From Rhododendron vialii (taxonomy: Eukaryota; Streptophyta; Magnoliopsida; Ericales; Ericaceae): DNA of 64,000 bases. The notes beneath the pieces were generated by a model that saw only the letters and a program-made list of their open reading frames with translations, was not told the origin of the DNA and ran no database searches. The translations under genes and the position numbers were made by a program. Below are positions 34,397 through 45,519 of this stretch, in pieces (within the stretch, counting starts at the first letter, position 1; each line of letters opens with the position of its first letter). The stretch lies in contig NC_080557.1 of NCBI RefSeq assembly GCF_030253575.1, positions 40,097,001-40,161,000 on the forward strand, read 5' to 3'.

Positions 34397-35007
34397 GCGG
34401 AATTTGGTGGAAATATTGATTAGAAATTGAATTTTCATGTATTTTCACTCTTCCATGAAATTAGTACAAGTTATGTTAGTATAAGTTATATTTTAATTAT
34501 TCATTTATTAAATTATAGTAAGAAGTTTTTTAAAAGTAAAATAAAAAACTACTAAAAGTAAAACAAAAAAAAGCTAATAAAAGTTTTAAAAAAATAGTAA
34601 TTAAAATTTTTTATAAGTAAACAAAAAAAATTAGGCAAAATTAAAAAAAATTAAAACAGTAATTAAAGTCTTTTAATAGTATAAAAAAATTAGTAAAAGT
34701 AAAAAAAAAACAGTAATTATTTACTTTTAAAAGTAAAACAAAAAAAAAATTAGTTAAAATGAAAAAAAAAAAACCAAAAAAAAAGGGGCAGGGGTAGAAA
34801 GGCAGCGGGGCCGGAGGGAGGGAAGTGTCAGGGGGTGCGAGAGGAGGGTCTCAAACGTAATACACGGCTCGGATGCGACACGCAGTACCTACCTGGCAAA
34901 AAGTTTCCGGAATGTGGATATCACACGCAACTTACTTAAAGTGGGTCCTAATTAAAACATCACCGTTCAATTTCACCACGTGTTCCCCCCTCCTTTCCAC
35001 ACACCCA
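34397..35007. other. A-rich interval upstream of ABCF1
   Basis: Long A-tracts with repeated agtaaaa and taattaaa words (about 34500-34790), then GC-richer promoter-proximal DNA. No gene seen. Confidence 0.6.
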
Positions 35008-35015
35008 TATAAATA
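35008..35015 (+). promoter_or_regulatory. TATA box of ABCF1
   Basis: tataaata lies 256 bp upstream of the ABCF1 ATG, followed by CT-rich DNA (ccttctctctcgaaaattctctc) typical of plant transcription start regions. Confidence 0.6.
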
Positions 35016-35204
35016 TTGAAAAATGTTCCCCCTTCTCTCTCGAAAATTCTCTCAGAAAAGTAGAGAAAACAGGAGAAATCAAACTCCACTGAGAGAAAGC
35101 CAAATCACAACTCTCTTCTGATTCTCTCTCATCAACCGAATCCGATCTCTCCCCAGTCCATCAAAGGCACGATATCCACCGCCGTAATTTTCTCTATTTT
35201 CTCC

Positions 35205-35480
35205 ATGAATTTCGTGCGGATTTTGATTTTTTGTTTGTTTGTTTGTTTGTTTGTGGGGAATAGATGGTGTCGGACGCGAGCAAGAAGAAGGCGGCGCAGA
35301 AGAAGGCAGCGGCGGCGGCCAAGAGAGGAGGGAAGGCGGCTGCAGCGGCGGCATCGTCGAAGGCGGCTGATTCGCAAGCCGTTGATAGCTTGGCGAACGG
35401 AGTGGACAAGCTTCAGATTTCGGATCGGACTTGTACTGGCGTGCTCTGTTCGCATCCTCTCTCTAGGGATATTCGTGTGA
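35205..35480 (+). other. Upstream ORF overlapping the ABCF1 start
   Basis: An ATG at 35205, 59 bp before the ABCF1 ATG, opens a 91-codon frame that runs across the ABCF1 start in another frame and ends at 35480. Its early part translates a (TTTG)n run into Leu-Phe-Val-Cys residues and its later part is an out-of-frame reading of the Ala/Lys-rich ABCF1 N terminus. It is listed for possible translational effect only, not as a protein. If 'aatag|atgg' is a 5'UTR splice acceptor, the uORF would be removed. Confidence 0.45.
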
Positions 35481-38400
35481 GTTATTGGATTGTCTTAGCT
35501 TTGTTTTGGCGTGGAGATATTACTCCGGTGGCTTTATTTTGCATTTGGAAGAGTGTTGTTTTGAAGTGTGTTTTATAAGCATGCTTTGATTTCTAGGAAC
35601 TAGCCTTGAACCCAACTAAAGATGGTGATGAATCGTTGATTGAAACCTTTTAATAATGTATGCATCAACTATTCTCAATCGCCGTTTGCAAAATTCGTGA
35701 TAATAGTAGATTAGTAGTATATGTGACCTGTTGCACTTGTCTCGGGACAAGGACGGGCGGATGAGCCCAGGCGACCTCCCCACGTGCAATTCAAATTTTT
35801 ATTGGACTTATAGTAGTAGCTTTTTTCTCAAGAATTTTACAAGTATGTAAGTTTCCCCGCCCAACATCGCTTGAACAATGCAAAACCTGACCAACCAAGA
35901 AGTTTTGGAAAATTGGTATTATATGTAGCGGTAATACTTTTAGTTTTGGCAATATTATTTTGATATTTAAAAGGGACATGGATGCAGAGGATTCTGTGCA
36001 ATTGGAGTTTTAGATGATCATATCTTGCTAATCTAAGAGGTTTATTCTTTTGGTAGTTCATATATCAGTATATTACAACTTGTATTGACAAAATTGATAT
36101 TGCCTTTTATATATTACAAATTTGACTTCTAATGTCCGCCCACCAACGGTAAAATCCTGTGTCTGCCCTGTCTGAGAAGTTTTACAAATTTGTTTCAGGA
36201 ACTTTCAATGATTGGAAGGAAAGTTAGTGTAGTATGCTTTATATACAGCTATACTGGAGAAGTGGACACAGAACTGATTGTAGGTATAATACTAGCAGTT
36301 ACTAGGGAAAATGAAACGTTGATGCTTTGTAAACTTTTCATTGTCACTGACTGACATTATAGCATTGTCTGTGAACTTTTAGTTGGAGAGAGAAAAATGT
36401 AAAATTAATGGTATGCGTGTTCACAACTTCTCACACCGCAAATAGGATTTGATGAACATGTTGAAGGGGAATATGTGATCAACTGGATGAGTTAATGCAA
36501 GAGATACCTCCAGGCTCCAAGGGATGAGATACTTATTGGTGGAGAATTCAGCTGTCATGTAGGACAGGTAATGAATGGGGTGAGATGGTGGCTGCTATCT
36601 CCTTTTTACCTTATGTAGCTGATTTGGTGGGATCAGACCCAAGAACTTTTCAGTGAGTGGAATCGTCGGTCTTTTTCTTCAAACTAGGTTTTTTGTCTGG
36701 ATTGTATAGGTGGGCCTTGGGGTCTGTGACACGAGCATGAAATTATAATTGATTTTGCTGATGGAAAATGCTAGTATCGGTGGTTATCAAGACCGTTCCT
36801 TAATTCCCTTTTTTTTGCAAGCAGTCTTGGTCATTTTTTACCAAAAAAAGAAAAAAGAGAGGAACAACGAAGGGTTTAGAACAAGATGGTATCCCAATCG
36901 AGTCTTGAAAATGCTAAGGTGAAAAAGTGGTGTTAATTATGTGAGTTGTTTGGACTTTGATACTAGTACCCTCTGTGGCTACACATATTCCACAATCTAT
37001 GATCTTGCCCGAAGTAAAAATACCGACTTTCAAGTTATTCCTGTAAGTCTAAGCGGAGGACATGATTGTAGAAATATGACAACTTGTTTTAGGGGATTCA
37101 CAATCAAGACATCAAATGCTTACAGAAACTAGTTTCTTTGTTGCAAACCGGTGGAAAAGCCATGGAAGAATTAGTTTCTTCATGGCTTTGTATTTATGAC
37201 TCCATTTGTGACCACTGACAACTAAAGGCTCTTTAGTGGACTGTGGACGATACTTGAGAAATAATATTATAGAGTAAGCCTATAACAAGAGAATATCTAG
37301 AGCCATGAACTTTTATCTTGCACTTCTTCCTCGATCTATCATCAGGGAGTGGTTTTTTTTCGTGGAGATGATTGCAATAAGATTTGCTATTACCATGGAA
37401 AACATTTTCTGCAGAGCTATTTACTTCTAGAGAAATATATCCTGGGGAGCATTATTGAAGTGTGGTCACACAACCCACAGTAATAAGTTGTATTAGGGAG
37501 CTTTTAGAAATTGTGGGGAGGGCGCCGATAGTATATTTCTGCCTGACAACTGTAAGATATTTATACCATACATAGGGACTTATCGAGAAAATATGTGCAC
37601 TCTGAAAGGGGGTTTACAGAGAAATAATGGGTGTCATGGCCCCCTTCAACCCCACTACTTTTGCACCCCTGGACATCAGGCATAGTTTGGTTGTATACCT
37701 TTGTGTATTGATTTAATTCGAAAAGCATATAATTGAGATTGAATTGTTAGATAAACTTGTCAAAAGAAAAAAGAGATTGAATTGTTAGATAGAAATCTAC
37801 TTATCAGGGCCTGATAAAGTAGAAGAACACGCATTCTCTTTAGTAACTTATTCGGACTGTTTTAGCATAGCTGCAACCAACCAATCACAAAAAAAGGGGA
37901 GACTTTTGTCAGCCTGGCTGGTTCGTGATCTGATTTGGAGTTGGTTCGGGCATATAAACTCTCTTTAATAGTTTGGTGGCAACAAATCTAGTGACTCTCT
38001 TTGAGTTTATTGATGCTTGCTTGTTGCTCCTAGATAAGCACCTAGGCCTGCAGATGTGACCCAAGTGTTCTGCCAATCATGTTGCCTGGGTTAATTGCAT
38101 GAACACTTCTTTTATACAACCTCTGGCAAAGGAGGTAAATGTGTGAACCTTTACATCTTTTCTTAGAACTGCACTAATTATCTTTTGTTTCTTTAAGCTG
38201 CATGGTTGTTAGTAATGATGATAAACTGATCTGTATGTGTGGCCATTGCAGATAGAGTCTCTATCGCTGACTTTTCATGGACATGATCTGATCGTTGATT
38301 CTGAACTGGAACTCAATTATGGCAGGTTTTTAACTTATGCATGACCATTTTGCTCATTATAGTGCCCCTTTTAGATGCATGTATGATTGTATATATTTAT

Positions 38401-40565
38401 TTATTTATTGCATTTTTCTTTCCAGACGCTATGGTTTGCTTGGATTGAACGGGTGTGGAAAATCTACCCTTCTTACTGCAATTGGTTGTCGCGAGCTTCC
38501 TATTCCTGAACACATGGATACTTATCACCTCTCTAAGGAGATTGAGGCTTCCGACATGTCTTCACTTGAGGCTGTCATAAGCTGCGATGAGGAGAGGCTG
38601 AGGTTGGAGAAAGAAGCTGAAGCATTGGCAGGACAGGTGTGTCTAAGTGGTTAATGAACATTGTGCTTTAATTTGTTATGGTCAGGAATTTAATTGCAGA
38701 CTGTGTATTGCTTGGGTGGCTTTAGGAGGATGGTGGTGGAGAAACTCTTGAACGCATTTATGAGCGTTTGGAAGCCCTTGACGCGTCAACTGCAGAGAAG
38801 CGTGCTGCTGAGATCTTGTATGGTCTTGGGTTTAACAAGAAGATGCAAGAGAAGAAAACACGCGACTTTTCTGGTGGCTGGAGAATGAGAATTGCTTTAG
38901 CACGGGCTCTGTTTATTAACCCAACCATCCTGTTGCTCGATGAACCTACCAATCATCTTGGTAAGTGCCAATTGCTCTAAAGCTGCCCATGGTGGTTAAA
39001 ATTTGGTTGCCTGCCTTCATGTTTTTTCAATATTTGGACTCTCTTAATGTTCTGAAGTTAAATAACGTGTTTTTTAATATAATTTTCCCTCTTTTTGCAA
39101 ACAACTTTCATAGAAATACTAATTACTAATTTACTATGATTATATATATGGTGGCATGGTGGAACCTTGTTTTAGTAGTTTGTAAGCTATTGCAGCACTT
39201 TCAATGGCCTTAGAGTTGCCAAATAATGTTGTTTTGCATTCGGACATTCAAAAAGTTGTTTTGCACTGTTGCTGTGGTACCGCGCAAATTTGGCTAGTTG
39301 TTTAGAGATGAATCAAAAAACGACATGTTCATAGATTTTTATTTAGTTTTACCTTCAGGTCAAGATTTGCCCAATCCAAGTATCGATTTTCCTGTTTGTT
39401 CTGTAGTAGTTGGTGATTGATATTCCGAAAATTCCCTGGTCTATTGGTTATAAACTGACTGATTAGCACGAATGTGATGTTGATGAGACACCGTTTTCTG
39501 ATGACAGATTTGGAAGCTTGTGTGTGGTTGGAGGAAACTTTAAAGAAATTTGAGCGCATTTTGGTCGTGGTTTCCCACTCCCAGGACTTCTTGAATGGTG
39601 TTTGTACTAACATCATCCACATGCAAAGCAAGAAACTGAAGCTTTACACAGGGAACTATGACCAATACGTTCAAACCCGATCTGAGTTGGAAGAAAACCA
39701 AATGAAACAATACAGATGGGAACAAGAGCAAATCGCTTCGATGAAAGAGTACATCGCCCGGTTCGGACATGGATCTGCCAAACTAGCCCGTCAGGCCCAG
39801 AGTAAGGAAAAAACCCTGGCAAAAATGGAGCGTGGCGGGCTCACAGAGAAGGTGGCGAGAGATAAGATTTTGGTCTTCCGATTTACCGACGTGGGAAAGC
39901 TTCCCCCTCCTGTGCTTCAATTCGTGGAGGTAACATTTGGTTATACACCCGATAACCTCCTCTACAAGAATCTCGATTTCGGGGTGGATTTGGACTCCAG
40001 AGTGGCTCTTGTAGGGCCCAATGGAGCTGGGAAGAGCACATTGCTGAAGCTGATGACGGGGGATTTGGTCCCACTTGATGGCATGGTCCGGCGGCACAAC
40101 CACCTGAGGATTGCACAGTTCCATCAGCATTTAGCTGAGAAACTTGATCTCGAATTGTCTGCTCTCCAGTTTATGATGAAAGAGTATCCTGGAAACGAGG
40201 AAGAGAAGATGAGGGCAGCGATTGGGAAGTTTGGGCTCACAGGTAAAGCCCAGGTGATGCCCATGAAGAATTTGTCTGACGGGCAGAGGAGCAGGGTGAT
40301 TTTCGCGTGGTTGGCATGGAGACAGCCCCACATGCTTTTGTTGGATGAACCTACAAACCATTTGGATATCGAGACGATAGACTCGCTGGCCGAGGCTTTG
40401 AACGAATGGGATGGGGGAATGGTTCTTGTTAGTCACGATTTCAGGCTCATTAACCAGGTGGCGCAGGAGATTTGGGTGTGTGAGAATCAAACAGTGACCC
40501 GATGGGAGGGTGATATTATGGACTTTAAGGAACACCTGAGAAGTAGGGCTGGTCTTTCTGATTGA
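35264..40565 (+). CDS. ABCF1: ABC transporter F family member 1 (GCN20-type ABC-F ATPase)
   Basis: Soluble ATPase without membrane segments. ABC-F proteins act on ribosomes, and the plant GCN20-like members are tied to GCN1/GCN2 control of translation. Exons: 35264-35476, 38252-38325, 38426-38636, 38726-38960, 39508-40565; all GT-AG with matching phases, 596 aa, the usual length. An Ala/Lys-rich N terminus (about 1-45) is followed by ABC domain 1: Walker [10 protein letters not shown] (102-110), signature FSGGWR (214-219), Walker B LLLDEP (235-240). A charged linker (about 300-360) leads to ABC domain 2: Walker [10 protein letters not shown] (414-422), signature LSDGQ (500-504), Walker [12 protein letters not shown] (about 521-531). 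All ATP-binding motifs are intact. The protein is nearly identical in wording to Arabidopsis ABCF1. Confidence 0.97.
35477..38251 (+). other. ABCF1 intron 1 contents
   Basis: A 2.8-kb first intron, by far the longest in the gene. Near 35745-36180 it holds phrases typical of degenerate plant hAT-like insertions (gcccaggcgacctccccacg at the left, cccaccaacggtaaaatcct at the right). Nothing coding is recognised. Confidence 0.4.
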
Positions 40566-41612
40566 AGCAAGATTTGATGATTCGTCGTCATATATATTTG
40601 CTAGTTATGTGTACCTCGGATGATGATCCTTCAGCGTGTTCCAATGGAGATTATGACAAAAAGCCGAGGAGAGGGGAGGCGACGAGGTTCTGGAGGCTGG
40701 GTTAATGCTTCGAGCTCGTCGGCCCGCTACTCCTCTTGATTATTGGGAAATTTCCTGCTTAGGTGTTTATGCATGTATTCTTGGCCCGGACCGAGGGGTG
40801 TATTTAAGGGTATTTACTAGTTAATTGGAACCCATGTACAAAACCTCTACGTTTGTCATCCGTGCAACTTGAATCTAGTATGGTAATCTGGAATTAATAG
40901 GGAACCTATATTTATTGAATAAACAATACAATTTCGATTGTATTTTAAAAAACGGTAGTTTTCGCGTTACCTTGTCTCCTACCAAGTCTTTTCACTTGGA
41001 CCTGGTTTTAGTCAGGTTTATGGACTATATTAGCTTGAAATAGATTATTAGCTTGTTCTTTTAATCTAAAGAACCGAACCAAGTCGAGTTTTACGTCCCA
41101 ATCTAATGGGGCTCGGATCGGCTACATGTGTGTTTTCTTTATTGAGTGGTTTTGGATCGGCTACATGTGTTTTTTCTTCATTGAATTATGTCGAGGGCAA
41201 ATCAGGTTATGAACTCGGCATATCGGATTTAGTTCATAACGATCTAATCTAACGGTGCTGTGTAAAAGATACATGACACAGAAAGTTTCCATTCCATCTA
41301 AAGAAAAGTCATAAATATTATCGTACTCTTCTTGTGAGAGGCTAAAAGAAAAGAAAGAGAGTGCGAGTCTGAACTCAAGATTTTCACCTAGTTACTGTAA
41401 CATAAAGATAAAAGGAAACTTTAGCCTTTCAAAAAAAAAAAGATAAAAAGGAAACTTTAGTCTCCATCAATGGAGATTAACAGGAATAGGCTAAACTGTC
41501 TTCATGATAATTGATAATCACCCAAAACTGCTCTGTCTGCGGGTAAGTGCGTGGGCGGATATTGGCATCCCGTTCACATTCGTGCTCGGTTGGCCTAAAA
41601 AAATGGGTCCCC
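40566..41612. other. ABCF1 3' flank and intergenic DNA
   Basis: ABCF1 3'UTR for a few hundred bases (aataaa-like signals near 40915), then AT-rich DNA with a short tandem repeat of ggatcggctacatgtgt (41112 and 41153). No gene seen. Confidence 0.55.
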
Positions 41613-42210
41613 AATGGCGGACTCAGGAATTTGACATAGTGGGGGCACCAATTTTCTTTGTAACACCGTAATATATGAGTTACAGTTAAGCACATTCACA
41701 CCAAATAATTTTAGCATTTATGATAACGTAATAATTTTAAAGTATATATGAATTTGAATAAAAGCTACTTGGACAAACTGCACACCTCGACTATATGAGT
41801 TAAAACAAAATTATCACATACTCATTATCTATTTTTTTATTATTAACTCTACAAGTATAAGTTTCGGGGACCAAAATATAAAAATATTAACTAAAAACAT
41901 TGGTTGTGAAAGAGTTCTGGAATTTGACCGAAAACAAAAAGAAAGAGTTCAGTGCCACTTACCCCTACTGTACAAATTACGACTTAAAACAAAAAGAATG
42001 CCACTGGGCTCGAACCCACGTCGTTTGCTCCCAAAGAGTGCCACTTGCCCACTGCAACGCACACTAATTTATTGCACATATAGAACATATATACATATAT
42101 ATATATATATATGTATACATAAACACACAAATAAACAAAATCTGGAATTTTTTTTTTAAAAAGGGCGTAGAGGAACGTGACCCCACGTGCCCTAAGGTGG
42201 ATCCGCCCCT
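41613..42210. mobile_element. hAT-like non-autonomous element with a tRNA-like module
   Basis: The left end caatggcggactcagg and the inverted right end tggatccgcccct resemble hAT termini, and the left end shares CAATGGCGG with the decayed hAT at 32054. Inside, on the minus strand, gtgggcaagtggcac and gggttcgagcccagtgg (about 42005-42062) look like tRNA box A and box B. No coding capacity and no clear 8-bp duplication. Confidence 0.55.
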
Positions 42211-42373
42211 AACATCACGATAATCACCCAAAACTACTATGTGCTTTTAACCAAAAAAAAAACTCAAAACAAAAAAACAGGGGTACGAAATCTAGATCAC
42301 AGAAAAACGCGAGAAATTCTCAGAACTACATAATCGTTCCAAGTATTTCATGCATTTTCTCAGTGATCTAATT

Positions 42374-42826
42374 CTATGCACGTAACCAAACCGTTTTTAA
42401 GTTCCAACAGCTCTTCACGAGGTTTTTAGAGGAACAGCAATTACCATCGACCATATATCCTCTCTCCCTCTCCTTTCCCCACTGCTCCGCCAGTATCCTC
42501 TCCAACTCCTTCGGCCGACAAGGAACCATAACCACACCCTCGTGATCATACCCATATTCCTCTGCTGCTTGCTCCAATAGCCTCAAGAAGGAAGGGTGAG
42601 TCAAATAACTCAACGGAACAACGAATCTCTTGCTCTCACCATCATCCACTGCAATCACAGCAAAATGCCCTTCTTTGACATCTTTGGGCACGTTAGTTGA
42701 GTCGCTAACATCTTCGAAATCATCAGGTTTTTTGGCCAACAGAAGACTCTTTTGAAGCTTTTGTACCACTACCTTGAGCTTTACAATGCTGTTCTTCTTT
42801 TTACCATTCATTCTAAGCTTGGCCAT
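42374..42826 (-). CDS. SAUR-like auxin-responsive protein
   Basis: Small auxin up RNA family protein, 150 aa, intronless as is usual for the family. SAURs regulate cell expansion, mostly by inhibiting PP2C.D phosphatases. The SAUR core spans about residues 47-116: VPKDVKEGHFAVIAV, then RFVVPLSYLTHPSFLRLLEQAAEEYGYDHEGVVMVPC. The N terminus is basic (KLKVVVQKLQKSL) and the C terminus extends past the core. The start was chosen as the first ATG, 74 bp downstream of a TATA box. Which SAUR subgroup it belongs to cannot be fixed from motifs alone. Confidence 0.93.
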   Translation of the reverse strand: MAKLRMNGKKKNSIVKLKVVVQKLQKSLLLAKKPDDFEDVSDSTNVPKDVKEGHFAVIAVDDGESKRFVVPLSYLTHPSFLRLLEQAAEEYGYDHEGVVMVPCRPKELERILAEQWGKERERGYMVDGNCCSSKNLVKSCWNLKTVWLRA

Positions 42827-42898
42827 GACTTCAATTATTTGTCTATTTTTTTCTCTCGCTTTACGAATTTAGCGACTCTTCTTAGAGTTGTAGCGCGA

Positions 42899-42906
42899 CT
42901 ATATAG
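42899..42906 (-). promoter_or_regulatory. TATA box of the SAUR gene
   Basis: ctatatag, about 73 bp upstream of the SAUR start codon on the minus strand. A (GA)n run (42911-42941) lies directly upstream of it. Confidence 0.6.
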
Positions 42907-42907
42907 T

Positions 42908-42910
<3 letters not shown>

Positions 42911-42941
<31 letters not shown>
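42911..42941. repeat. (GA)15 microsatellite in the SAUR promoter
   Basis: GA run next to the TATA box, followed by a G-tract. GA repeats in plant promoters can bind BPC/GAGA-binding proteins; whether this one does is not shown. Confidence 0.9.
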
Positions 42942-42948
<7 letters not shown>

Positions 42949-43263
42949 GGACATGGGACTCGAGATGAAGAGCCATGAAACATTGAAACGTCCCTTTTAG
43001 GTAGTCACATCTGCCTTAAAATTCTATAGTAATGACTAATGGGCACTGACTGAGTATTTCCTTTTGTTTATCGACCTTGTCTCGTTATGATCATGGCTAA
43101 GCTTATGGTCATGACTTGGTTTCCTACATCAATCTAACCTTCTACACACGCTATACTATTTCTAGTCTTCTGTTAGACCCATTCTTATACTAGTAAATTT
43201 CTACACACTGTTTTTCTTTTCCCGAAGAAAGAGAAAGAAGTAAGAGAATAGAGATCTGGGAAT

Positions 43264-43654
43264 CTTGCAGGGCACTCCCTGTAGTCCTTGCCGGTCAGAT
43301 TCAGACCGTCAATCCTTGGTTGCCGAATGGACGGTCTGGATCTGCCCTGCATGGTGACTATAAAGGAGTGCACCGAGATAGACGGTTTGGATCTGCTCTG
43401 CAGGGTGCACTACAAGGGAGTGCACCATCTGCCCCGGAATTGGAAATCTTGTGGTGCACTACCCTATAGTCACCTTACAGGGCAGATCTAAACCGGTCCA
43501 TTCAGCTATTAATGAATCAGATATGTTCGTTATTTTTTACCGGTCAAAGTTAATTATTACCGATAAAAAATAATAAACATTTCTGAACTATTGATTGCCG
43601 AGATGAACGATCCAAATCTGCCCTGCAGAGTACACTACATGGAGGGCCTTGCAG
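43264..43654. mobile_element. MITE (ATTGCCGAGATG family), full-length-looking
   Basis: Ends ttgcagggcactccctgtag and the inverted right end (actacatggagggccttgca) match at 17 of 21 positions. The interior repeats ctgccctgca and gtgcactacaagggagtgca several times in both orientations and carries attgccgagatgaac near 43598. It is flanked by aat on both sides, possibly a 3-bp target duplication. Confidence 0.65.
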
Positions 43655-45059
43655 AATGAGCATCCCATTGGACATCATCGCATTAGATAAATGAGCCTTG
43701 GTCTATAAAACATGAGATAGCATCAAAACACAAAAAGTGATTATTGATCATGCTTTAGTGGTCCAGAAAATATATACGTAACAAATGTGATGACCTGGAC
43801 ATGAAGTAAAAATTAAACGTAATCGTACACTAAAACATACTCGATAGATTTGCTTGGTGCATTACAGAATGATCATATCTCATTAAACGAAACTACGTTT
43901 GATTTTCGCAATGAGTGATTGTTCTCTTGACCAAACTTTCAAAAAATTGCGTACCGTGAGTGATTGTTCTCTTGACCAAACTTTCAAAAAAATTGCGTGC
44001 GCATGGTACGTCGTGGAAGTTACGGGCCTCAAATTTGATCAGTACATGTCCAGCCACAACTCTGTCTTAACCTGTTTTCTGTATTGTGCCCAAAGAAAAT
44101 GACATACCAAGTATACCTTCTTGCACAAAATGTAAGGACATCTAGTCCTCCTCCATGTGGTAGAAAATGGATTAATGGACCGAAAGAGGTTGAACTAGTA
44201 GCTAAGCTTAGGCAGATAGGATTATCAGATCAGATTACCAGCTAATTACGGCCTTACGAAGCTTCTTAATTAATGCTACACAAGCAGGTTACATACGTAA
44301 CAAATTAAAGTGAATGAGTTGTTAAGCATCACCCTAATTCAAGAACTTAGAAAGACATTTTTCCAATTGTAAAGAACTACATTCTGTATCTATACTTGAA
44401 GAGAGTAAAAAAGACAAGAAATCAGGCCTAGAGAGAGAGAGAGAGAGAGAAAAGACGGTTTTACATCCACGATTCAGGAAACTCGAGTTTGAGGAAACTC
44501 AAGTTCAAACTTGAGGGCAAATAGCATTTGTCATCGCTCGACACAAAACTAATCAAGTTGCAAGTCTATTTTCCCTTGTTTACAAAATAATGTGGTGCAA
44601 TCCAGATAAAACAACAAAAAATGTATAAATAAAGTACTTAACAGTTGCAAGAGCCAACATCTCTTGCACTAATAGAAAACAAGAGACTAACACTTCGCAT
44701 AAAGATGTTGCAAAAACTCCTTAGGAAAAAGAAGGAAATGGGATGATAAAAACTTCACTATGTTATATCAACTGTTCGAAAGTTTTCTAAAGCACTCAAT
44801 CCCTATCTCTATAGAATCACTCTCGCCATTCTTCCCGGACACATGTATGTAAAGGTTAGCACTTCATGTACCAGAAAAAGTAAAGGTTAGCACTTTGTAT
44901 CTATACAGAACGCAAAATCCCAAGTAAACCACGAAAAGATTAACCAAGCTATATCTATTATCTACCAACAATCAAGAAACATGGCTCTTGCAAAGAATTT
45001 GGTTATTTCCCTTTTGAAAGTTCCTGTGAGCTTATTTTTAGTGGTCACCAAAGCTTCAG
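43655..45059. other. Gene-free interval between SAUR and dolichol kinase
   Basis: No gene recognised. It holds a 40-bp direct duplication (gtgagtgattgttctcttga, near 43910 and 43957) and a GA run at about 44431-44450. The last few hundred bases are probably dolichol kinase 3'UTR. Confidence 0.55.
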
Positions 45060-45478
45060 TTACAGACAGAGAAGGCTGTAGAAAACGAGCGGTATGAAGG
45101 CATTATCAAGTTGTGCTGTGTAGGCCTCCAACAAACCACTCACAGTCACGGCTAAGAGAAGAGAGAACCAATGCTGCACAAAGTGGCATCAAAGACATCA
45201 GCGATAGTAATTTAATTTGTACCATGGGTCAAGGGAATTACCATATGATTTATCAAAATGATTTTAGCATCTTCCATGTGAAATCAAAAAAGAGGAGCAG
45301 GTAATGATGCGTGGGACCCAGGGTGCATAAAGTGCACAAAGAACTCCATACATGGATTTTGATGAAAAGCATTGAACCAGCGCCAGTCTAAAGTGAGTGA
45401 GACCCCAGAGGCAGTTTGATTGCTTCACTGAACTAAAATTCTAGTAAATCCGTGCACATGTCCAAGAATGCATTCCTC

Positions 45479-45519
<41 letters not shown>

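Noticed and set aside
35079-35480. Arg- and Ala-rich open frames on both strands around the ABCF1 start
   Set aside because: Those on the minus strand are shadows of the Ala/Lys-rich ABCF1 N terminus; only the plus-strand uORF was kept, for its possible regulatory effect.
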